Part shown: in pieces, positions 44,389 to 53,239 of the stretch
Layout: every line of letters begins with the position of its first letter
How positions within the stretch are numbered: the stretch's first letter is position 1
Origin: Neostapfia colusana
Taxonomy: Eukaryota > Streptophyta > Magnoliopsida > Poales > Poaceae
DNA: 64,000 nt
Assembly (NCBI GenBank): GCA_030760725.1
Contig: JASWHV010000012.1
Span: 41,509,652 to 41,573,651 of the forward strand
Direction of reading: 5' to 3'
Notes under the pieces: model-generated
What the model saw: only the letters and a program-made list of their open reading frames with translations
The model's database searches: none
What the model was told of the DNA's origin: nothing
Made by a program: the position numbers and the translations under genes

Positions 44389-46204
44389 TTGCCTCTTGGG
44401 CATATCACCAACAATTAACTCCCAGCCTTAATGAGTTTTTTTTTCTGAAATCCTAGCCCCCTTGGCTGCACCATTCCCCCTATAAATGAAACCCCCTCAC
44501 ACTGGCCGCCACACCCCTGCCCCAAGAAAACCCCCTAGCCGCCACACCTCCTGCCCAAAAAAAACCCCCACGCCCTGTTGCCCTGCCCTGCCTTGGCCGC
44601 CGCCCTGCTGCCTGCTGGCCGCAGCTCTGCCCTGCCGCACCACTGCAAGGAGAAGAAGACCCCAGCGCCCTGCCCTGCCCGTGGCCGCAGCCCTGATCTG
44701 CCCCAAGGAAAACCCAGCCGCCCACATTGATCACAAGAGGAGCTCTACCTGCTGTCACTGAAGGGAGAAGACCAGCTGCGGAGAAGTAGAAGAGGAGAAA
44801 GAGGAGGCAGGAGCCATCAACTTTCGTGCAACGTTGCTGCTATCATCTTTGTCCAAGCTACGTCACGTCCCACAATCCACGAGTTCCTGAACATAAGTAA
44901 GTCAGTCCCCGGCTTAGGTTTTGACGACGGTTTGATCTAATACCCAAGCTAGAATCGTAGCCACGTCTAAATTCTTTCCAGCAGCACCGATCATCACAAA
45001 ACCCCACTAAAACCTACCCAACGTCGGATGGGTATATGTAAACTGAGTACTGCAGGTTGCATTGTAGGGTTGCATGCATCCGCATCATCACATCTTGAGT
45101 AATATGTGTGCATCATATTGATTGGATGTGTTGTCATTCGGTACTGGTTTGGGTTATGCTTATATGAATGGATTCAGTTATGTGAGTATGTGCTGATCAT
45201 GAGTAATTGTGAATATGAGATGAACTTGAGATTGAGTATTGGCTGGTTAAACTTGATAAATGATGAAGTATGATGGTATTGAACATGAAGGATGATGAAT
45301 TACTTGGTTACGCTGGGATTTAACTCACCTAGACATTGTAGTCTGTTTTCATGTGATTGCGCAATAAAATTTGCTTGCTGCAATTAACATTTGTTTCCAA
45401 CCTTGTTTAAGCTGCATGTCTTACTTTCCCACACTTGCTGAGTACGACTTGTACTCACCCTTGCATTTCCCACAATATATCAGCTACAGTAGAACAGTAC
45501 TTCGAAGAGCAGGTGGTACTAGGCATGCGCACTACCGTCAACTGCCTGTGAAGTCGGAGTTAGAGCCCCACTGTCTTTATTTTTATTTCCGCTGTTGTTT
45601 AGATTCTTCTGCTGCAAAATAAATTAGATACTAATGATTGAGATATTGAACTATTGTAATAAAGCACTTAAGTACTATTTATAATGTGGTTATGTTCTAA
45701 ATTCAGTTTGTGATGCATCTGTCTATGTGTGAAGAACATCCTAGGCACACATACGCATCACTTGGTTCATTTTCAGAAGCAGGTGTCACAAATTGGCATC
45801 AGAGCCATGTTGACCGTAGGATGCAAGCCTAGGTAGAATGGACACTCTAAAACACATAGGAACACCTCTCTAAAATGCTATTTTTGAAAATTGCTTACTG
45901 CTGCATTTACTTGTCAACTTTGCCACCGCAAAGTACTCTTTTCAGCCCCTTTTCTTATTTTTTTGGACAGCCACACCCTCTATTATATTGCTTAATAGCT
46001 GCTGAAATTTTTGTATTTATTTACCCTCTTATCTAAGGTTCTAGTGTTTTCTTTATAGATGCAGGTCACTAGGAGCGCAGCGCGCATGAGCACTCGCCCA
46101 CCGCCTCTTGGAAGCTCGCTTAACCACATCGAGGTTTCCGACGGACCATACTGGAAGGAAGTGAAGACAAAACCTCACGATGAGGAGGAAGTCAATGGCC
46201 CTAT
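44389..46204 (+). mobile_element. RE-4: 5'-truncated LTR, primer site, leader and start of accessory ORF
   Basis: The LTR remainder (44389-45790) has a TATA box (TATAAATGAA, 44481) and ends GGTGTCACA. A primer site TGGCATCAGAGCC (one mismatch) lies at 45793. The leader shares GACCGTAGGATGC..GCCTAGGTAGAATGG with RE-5. CTAG|GTAGAA (45833) and TTTCTTTATAG (46058) look like an intron of ~226 bp. The accessory ORF starts at 46059 and is broken at 46205 by RE-5. The left LTR half was lost at the Tek-B/family-T rearrangement. Confidence 0.65.
46059..46204 (+). pseudogene. RE-4 accessory ORF, N-terminal 48 codons
   Basis: The ATG directly follows CTTTATAG. It begins MQVTRSAARMSTRPPPLGSS and is followed by a polar, acidic stretch (PYWKEVKTKPHDEEEV). 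It is open until cut by the RE-5 LTR. It occupies the same position (after LTR, primer site and putative leader intron) as the RE-5 accessory ORF. Residues 7, 8, 10 and 11 after the Met (A, R, S, T) coincide with histone H3 A7, R8, S10, T11, but K9 is Met. Function unknown. Confidence 0.45.
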
Positions 46205-49200
46205 TGTAACACCCCAAAATATGTTAAGAGGGGAATTTAAAAATTTTTGGACGTACTGCATGTGGTGCAGAAATTCAAATTCAAATTAGAATTCAAATTC
46301 AAATCAAAACAGAAAAGAAAAGGAAAAAGAAAAAGAAAACCCAACCGGCCAGTGGGCCGAAACCCGCCAGAAGGCCCACTATTCTCCCCCCCTCGCGCCA
46401 GCCCACGACCGAGCGCCCTCTCTCCCTCTCACTGACACGCGGGGCCCGCGTGTCATCTCCTACCTCCGGCGCGCCCAACGGCCGGACTCTTCCTCGCGCC
46501 CGATCGCAACCAACTCCGGAAACCCGCGCCCCCAGCCCGACTCCCGGTCCAGGATGACTCCAACTCGATCCCAACAGACCGCCGCCCCCCTCGCCTATAT
46601 AAACGTCGACATCGCCCTGTTGTTCCCCCGGATCGGCCGTTCTTCTCTCCGGTGAGAACGGAAGATTCTACAGCCAATTTCCGTCGATCCTTGCTCAAAT
46701 TTACTGATCTAACATGCTGATAACGTTCCACCGCCGCCGGGGAACCCTGTAGGTGAAGGAAACGACGTGCCTTGCGCCCCAACAGCCACCCCGACGTGCA
46801 CCGAAGATCTTCGCCGTTGAAGCTCGCCGCCGACCGACTTCCAGGGCCTCCGAGTGCTGGAAAACCCCTCGGTGAGCATCCCCTACCCCTCCGCAGCCGA
46901 TCCATGCAAAAAGATGCGAGTTCTAACATGTAGCGGCAAAAGCCGAGGCTGCGCCGGCGAGATCGCCACCCCCCGCCGCCGCGCGCGCGGGCTGGCTCCG
47001 GCCATGGCGACGTGGCCCCTTGAGGGCCGTCTATTTTAAATCGCACGGTAGAATTAAAACCCACGCGTACCGGTTCGGCGATCTAATCTGAGCCGTCTAT
47101 TTTAAATCGGACGGTCCACATCAGCCCCGCATTATAAAGGCCAGGATTCTTACGCGCTACCCCTTGGGGATCTCGGAAAACACGAGCTAGCCCCGGAAAC
47201 TTCTGATCTAGCCCCTGGAACTTCAGAAATTCGTGTAAATTCATTTAAAAATCATTTTAGCCCCTGGACTTAATAAAAATAAGGAAGACCCCTCTGTTAT
47301 GTGTAGTTAGACCGCTGGAAATTTATGAAATAATAAATTAGACCCTGCAGTAGTGTGGATTTACCTTTTTGACCCTATATGATATTAAATTCAGAAATTT
47401 GAATATGTAACTAGGATTTAAATTTAAAAGGTAAGGCAAACACATGTACAAATTCAAAATTTAGACTCTCCTAGCACTTGGAAAACTTTAGAATGAGTTA
47501 AAAATAGAAGATTTTTAGGCCGAAATGAATCTGTCTAATTGTTGTTCATATTTATTAGTTATAGAAACGTATTTTTAGGCTAGGAAATAATTCTGAAAAA
47601 TGATAAAATAAATTTAAATTAGTTCACATCAGAGGAGAAGTTCAAAAATATATTATTTAATATTTTAGATCAGAACCTATTCAGTTTAGATGACATGTTC
47701 TACTATTTAATATTAAAACTCACTTTTAGGCATAGAAAATAAATCTGAAAATATAGGAAAATAGGTATGCATAATTAGAAAATGATAAATGAAGTCTCCA
47801 AATCCAAAAACTTCAGTTTAGGATTTGGTAGAAGATCTGAAAACCTATTTGGAGTAGGAAAATACCTTTTATACAAACTTTGTGGCTAAGAAGTGTAATA
47901 ATTAAATATAAAGAATTTGTTCAAATTGGAACTTCATATATAGTGTGCAAATAGAAATCTGAACATAGAAGTTAGAAATAATACACAAATGTTTAAAGGT
48001 GAATGTAGACCAAAAATCAACACATGTAGAGTAACCACAACACTTAGAAATGTGAATGACATTCATAGGTATGTATGTGTGATTTGTATGAAGTGAAAGT
48101 GTGAACTATGTCTTATGGATTGTTGTTTTCTTTTGCTATGTGTATTGGCGTGAATAGAACCTGCCCCAGAGCAAGTTCTCCCATTCCAAGACCAAGACTT
48201 TCCATTCCCAGAGCAGCGGGAAGAAGGCAAGTGTCCTTGACCACTTTGATCCTATACTAGGATGTGTAGATAGAATTATTTGCATTGTCATTTGAAATAT
48301 GAAACCCATGCTAGGAAGTTTCCCTAGAATTGCATTATCTTGTTTCCTTGTAGCTTGGGTTGGGATTTATTTTACTATGTCATTCATTCATATTACTTAT
48401 GCTTAGGCATGATTAGAATGGGATAAGTGGGATATGAGATCATCAACTTATTTACTTTACTCTTGAATGAGATATTATGAGCTATGTAGAGGTAGGGATC
48501 GAGGCAAGTTGGATGATTTGGTTGGTGCTGGGTGCACGAGACTCGGGATTGTGTTTAGTACTTGCCTGGATCCTAAGGACCGGTTCATGGAGCATGTAAC
48601 CTGGCTTTACCGTGCCAACCACATGCTGAGATGGGGCAGCTTGGCCAATTAATTAGGTGTATCCCCGGCGTAGTATGGTTGTTTTGGATGGTGCGGGGAA
48701 TAGGTGTCAGCTGGACTACCATATGAACCGCAAGGCTCAAGAGGGGGCCACTGCAGCGGGGTTGGAGCCTCTTGTATGCTGTTCGGGGTGAAACCTCAGT
48801 GGGCCCACGCTCGTCGGGAATGCCTTCATAAAGGCTTCGTAGTGATCTCCTGGCTACACACCTGGGAAGTGTGAATGTGGTTCGCGACCACTGGCATAAT
48901 GGAGGTTCTTTTAGTCCACTCGGCAACGGGGGATGAAATCACTACATGTGGGTACATTGGTGCAAACTCTGCAGAGTCAAAACTGTCATGACAGCCGTGC
49001 TCACGGTCAAGAGCGGCTTGGACTTATTCATGATTAGAGGATGATGGCTTTGGAAGTTGAGGATGTTAAGCGGGGAGCTTAACATTGGGATTGATGTTAT
49101 GGTTATTTGATTTTGATGATGGGTTGGGAGATTGGGACCATTTCACCTGTGTAGTAATGTAGGTGCTTAATAAGCTAAGGTGATAGGTATTAATTACGTA

Positions 49201-49626
49201 GTGCTTTAACCTTGAGTTCAACCTCTCCTTGTTCTGGCCATGCATGACATAACTTTCCCACACTTGCTGAGTACCAACGGTACTCAAACTTGCATATTTG
49301 TTGGTTTAAATTGCTGCTCAGGTCAAGGGGATGATGTGGTGTTCAATGACCGAGACTTCGGGCCCGAAGAAGGATTCTAGGTTCATGGAGTCCCCGGGCA
49401 ACGCCTGTGACAGAGCCCACAAGAATAATATTCCACTACTATTTTATTTACAAGTTATGAACTCATTATCGTCCAACGAGACGTATGCTTTGTAAGACAT
49501 ATTTATATTCGACACCTGGCTTGTAATAAATGATGCTTCATTATTTGTCATCACATGTATGAGAAAATGATCCTGGCATACATGTGATATTCACTCGGTT
49601 GTTCTTCGGAGAAACCTGGTGTGACA
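46205..49626 (+). repeat. RE-5 5' LTR (complete)
   Basis: 3422 bp, from TGTAACACCCCAAAATATG to ...AAACCTGGTGTGACA. The left flank CCTAT (46200-46204) is the candidate target duplication. The first 800 bp are GC-rich with a TATA box (CCTATATAAAC, 46595). A donor-like CTCG|GTGAGC lies near 46871. The remainder is AT-rich with the two acidic exons described separately. The matching 3' LTR lies beyond the window. Confidence 0.8.
48158..49380 (+). CDS. Putative spliced acidic ORF in RE-5 LTR (exons 48158-48226, 49322-49380)
   Basis: After GTGAATAG, a 69-bp exon reads PAPEQVLPFQDQDFPFPEQR after two entry bases and ends GAAG before GCAAGTG. A 1095-bp intron ends TTGCTGCTCAG (49321). The joined frame continues GQGDDVVFNDRDFGPEEGF to TAG at 49378-49380. 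Exon length, entry phase 2, exit phase 1 and the GC donor match the Tek-A, Tek-B and LTR-X copies although the nucleotide sequence is largely different. No start codon is visible in these exons. Expression and function are unknown. Confidence 0.4.
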
Positions 49627-49630
49627 GAAG

Positions 49631-49643
49631 TGGTATCAGAGCC
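49631..49643 (+). promoter_or_regulatory. Primer-binding site of RE-5
   Basis: TGGTATCAGAGCC lies four bases after the LTR end, the initiator tRNA-Met type. Confidence 0.9.
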
Positions 49644-49670
49644 AGGTTGCCCGTAGGAACGTGGACCTAG

Positions 49671-49842
49671 GTAGAAATGGACGTATTTAAGGACCCTATT
49701 TCCTTAAAAACTATTTTATAAAGTGTGGGTTGAAAAGTGTTATTTAACGGGGTCACTTTATTCACCTTGTCCCAACTTTTATTCAAAATACAGTTTTTGT
49801 TTAACTCTTATCTAACTTAATTTTAAATGCTTTATGTTTTAG
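49671..49842 (+). other. Putative leader intron of RE-5
   Basis: ACCTAG|GTAGAAATGG at 49671 is donor-like and conserved in RE-4. TCTAACTTAATTTTAAATGC supplies a branch-like CTAAC, and a T-rich tract ends TTTTAG at 49842, directly before the ATG. Its length would be 172 bp. Confidence 0.4.
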
Positions 49843-50333
49843 ATGGTTCGCATAATCCGCACCGCCCGCAAGTCCACCGGAGGGAGAGTCCCTGTAGTTG
49901 CCCTTGCCCTGAGAGAGGAGAATCGTCCGGTGACGTACCACTCCTACGGGTTGGCAGTAGGAGGCTTGTTGCGCCGTCTACGGCGTATGCTCCACGCTGC
50001 CGGCAATACGGGGAAGCTAATCATACACTACAGCTCCACCCGGACCATCCGTGAGAAGCGGGAAGAATGGAGTTCAGAAATGAGGATTATCCATGAAAAT
50101 CAGCTGCTCAAGATCCACCGCTCTCAAGTTTGTCGAGCGACACAGGTCGATGCCGAGAAGGATGTCACCTGGGAGGCCATCACCTGCCAGAGTTACATCT
50201 ACCGTCGCCACCTGGACAGGACTGAGTACATGTATGTCCTCCACCGTGAGAGTGGTACAGCGGAGTACAAGTACCCGCCAGTACTGCAGGGGACTTCCCA
50301 TGAGCACCTGGACCTGTGCTTGGAGGATGCTGC
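49843..50333 (+). pseudogene. RE-5 accessory ORF with histone H3-tail-like N terminus, interrupted by Tek-A
   Basis: It is open for 163 codons from ATG 49843 until Tek-A inserts at 50334. It begins MVRIIRTARKSTGGRVPVVA. Counting after the Met, R2, T6 to G13 (TARKSTGG), P16, L20 and A21 coincide with the histone H3 tail at the same positions, including K9 and S10. The rest is not histone: a basic stretch (LLRRLRRMLHAAGNTGK) and a mixed-charge region (YMYVLHRESGTAEYKYPP) ending LCLEDAA at the break. There is no histone fold, zinc knuckle, protease or RT motif. The position, first ORF after the primer site, matches accessory ORFs of related elements. Function unknown. Confidence 0.6.
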
Positions 50334-51006
50334 TGTAAAAGCCCAAGAAGAGGGACTTGCAAAAACTTTTCTTCACCTCACAACACCACAGTTTTTATTG
50401 TGGACACCTTAGGAAATGTTGTGAAGAGCATGTAACCTCCATCAAAAGAATGATTAGAGGGGAAAGCCTTCACTTTCACAAAGTAGGGTTTCTACACATG
50501 AACATGAGAGCTTGAGCTCACTCCTAGGACTTGAAAAGTCTTGGGAAGGTTCAAGCCAAATTTCATGTAAATCCAACACTTTTTGAGGCACTTTTGGGGT
50601 TGTTTCAAAAAGAGGCCAATTTGAATGTAAATTCAAATTGCAGCAACTTTCATCACCCAAATTCAAAAGTTAGCCTCATATCTACACTCAGCACATTTTT
50701 CTGAGTAAACCCACCAATTTTCATCCCCATTGGAGTTCATCTTGTCAGGAGCTAAATTTGCAAGAATTCAAAACTGAATTTGAATTTCAGTTTAAATATG
50801 AAGCAAATTTAACCAAACAAAGTTTGAATTTGAGAATTCAAATTCAAACAAAGACTTGGTGACTAAGTCTCACATTAAATTGTGAGTAGCTGGAGATAAT
50901 TGAGTGCCAACAGAAATAAAAAGAATTGGAAAGGGGATTAGAGGGGAGACGGACCCACAGGTCAGTGGGGGAAAATTGGTTTCAGCTGAACGGGTTCGGC
51001 TTCTCA
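50334..51006 (+). repeat. Tek-A first LTR, 5' part only
   Basis: It is nearly identical to 53240-53911. It ends at a breakpoint: ...CGGCTTC-TCA joins pol sequence TCTCAGCTGAAGG. TCA is shared by both parents (53909-53911 and 61632-61634), a 3-bp microhomology. Confidence 0.9.
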
Positions 51007-53173
51007 TCTCAGCTGAAGGCATTGCGGTTGACCCGAGTAAAATAGAGCAAGTGTTGAAATGGAAAGCTCCCACTTCAGTTCATGAAGTCAGAAGCTTCCT
51101 CGGGTTAGCGGGATACTACCGGAGATTCATTCCAAGCTTCTCCAAGCTCGCTAAGCCGATGACAGAGCTGCTGAAGAAAGGGACGAAATATGTTTGGAAC
51201 ACGGCGTGTGAAGGAGCCTTCCAAGCATTGGTGAAGCATCTCACAACAGCCCCGGTCTTAGCTCAGCCGGATACAACAAAGCCCTTCGACGTGTATTGTG
51301 ACGCGTCCGGTATTGGGCTTGGCTGCGTGTTGATGCAGGAGGGATGTGTGGTCGCTTATGGCTCACGCCAACTTCGGAACCATGAGCAGCATTATCCTAC
51401 TCATGACCTGGAGCTTGCTGCAGTGGTTTGGCGTTGAAAATGTGGAGGCACTATCTCCTGGGGAATTTGGTGCATCTCTACACCGACCACAAGAGCTTGA
51501 AATATATTTTCACCCAGAAGGAGCTGAACATGAGGCAAAGGAGGTGGTTAGAGCTGATCAAAGATTATGAGATTGAGATCCATTACCACCCCGGCAAGGC
51601 GAATGTGGTTGCCGACGCGCTGAGTCGGAAATCACATGTCCATCACCTCACCATTACACTGGTGGTGGAGGAAGAGCCAAGTTTATACTTGGTTCCTTAT
51701 GGATCGCTGTACAACCTTGCCCTCATCCCTACTATTAGGGAGGACATCATTGCAGCTCAGAAAACGGATAAAGGCATGACACATCTCCGGAGACGGATAG
51801 ACAATGGAGAAATTAAATGTTTCCGGAAAGATGATGAGGGGACGCTGTGGTTCACTGACCGCATAGTCGTACCCCGAGATATGGAGTTGAGGAAAAAGAT
51901 CCTCGATGAAGCTCACTTGTCTAAATACTCCATTCATCCGGGCAGCAACAAAATGTACCAAGATTTGAAAAAGAAATTTTGGTGGACACGAATGAAGCGG
52001 GAGGTAGCCAAGTACGTATCCGAGTGCGATACGTGTAGACGAGTGAAATCTGATCACATGAAGAAATCAGGGCTGCTGCAACCCCTGAACATCCTGGCAT
52101 GGAAATGGGAAGATGTGAGCATGGATTTCATTGTGGGATTACCCCTAACAGCCAACAAGCATGATTCCATATGGGTAGTCGTTGATCGGTTAACCAAGAC
52201 GGCTCACTTCATTCCGGTGAATACACGTTACAATGCCGGCAAATATGCGGAGCTATATATAGCGAAGGTTCTATTCCTATACGGGGTACCCAAGACCATT
52301 GTCTCAGATCGAGGTGCATTGTTTGTATCTCGCTTTTGGGAGCAGCTACACACTGCATTGGGTACTAAGTTGATCAGGAGCTCCGCTTATCACCCTCAAA
52401 CAGATGGCCAGACAGAGAGGGTGAATCAAGTTCTGGAAGACATGTTGAGAGCATGTGCCATCCACCATGGTAGGAACTGGGATGATCACCTACCATTGGC
52501 GGAATTCTCGTACAACAACGGCTATCAGGCGAGTATCAAGATGGCACCCTACGAAGCTCTCTACGGTCGTAAATGCCGCACCCCACTAAATTGGTGCGAG
52601 TCCACTGAAAGGGTCACATTCGGGGTTGATGTGGTGAACGACGCCGAAGAGCGCGTTCGTACCATTCAAGCCAATTTGAAGGCCGCTCAATCCCGACAGA
52701 AGAGCTACGCTGACAAGAGGCGTAGACCGTTGCACTTTGACGTTGGGGAACACGTGTACCTCCGCGTGTCTCCAATGAAGGGCGTGCACCGGTTCGGTGT
52801 GAAGGGGAAGCTCGCTCCCCGTTTTATTGGACCTCACGCTATCACCGAGAAGTGTGGACCAGCGGCGTATCAATTGGAGTTACCGGCATCCCTTGCTGGT
52901 GTCCATGATGTTTTCCATGTTTCGCAACTGCAAAAATGTTTGAAGCATACGTCTGCTGTTCCTACCGAAGACATCGGCGAGCTGAAACCGGATTTAACAT
53001 ATGATGAGTATCCGGTGGGAATTCTTGATGAGAAAGCCCGAACCACGCGTAGCAGAACGTTGTGGTTCTACAAAATACTCTGGAGTAACCACACCGCCGA
53101 AGAAGCGACGTGGGAGAGCGAGGAGTTCCTTCGCTCAAATTACCCGGAGTTCATGACTTCTCAACACGGGTAA
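51007..53173 (+). pseudogene. pol: Tek-A left unit: RT end, RNase H, integrase, chromodomain
   Basis: The sequence corresponds to 61635-63802. Relative to that copy one T is missing at ~51427 (GTGGTTTGGC versus GTGGTTTTGGC), which shifts the frame within RNase H. From 51428 the frame is open to the stop TAA at 53171-53173, covering IHYHPGKANVVADALSRK, CDTCRRVKSDHM, MDFIVGLP, VSDRG, QTDGQTERVN and the chromodomain TLWFYKILWSNHTAEEATW. A chance open frame from 50904 fuses 102 bp of LTR to the RT remnant. Protease, gag and most of RT are absent. Confidence 0.92.
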
Positions 53174-53224
53174 GTCCCTATTACATCGCTATCTCTTCTT
53201 TTATAATCTCAGGACAAGATTCTT

Positions 53225-53239
53225 TTAAGGGGGGAGGGA
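53225..53239 (+). promoter_or_regulatory. Polypurine tract of Tek-A left unit
   Basis: TTAAGGGGGGAGGGA abuts the second LTR at 53240 and is identical to the tract at 63854-63868. It would prime plus-strand DNA synthesis. Confidence 0.9.

Noticed and set aside
44486..44761. Proline/alanine-rich ORF in RE-4 LTR
   Set aside because: It is simple C-rich repetitive leader sequence after the TATA box; no support as protein.
46453..47064. 203-codon minus-strand ORF in the RE-5 LTR
   Set aside because: GC-rich low-stop composition; no motif, opposite to the LTR's transcription direction.
49843..49905. Histone H3 gene or pseudogene
   Set aside because: Only the first ~21 residues resemble H3; the remaining 140 codons have no histone fold and the ORF is placed as a retrotransposon accessory ORF.
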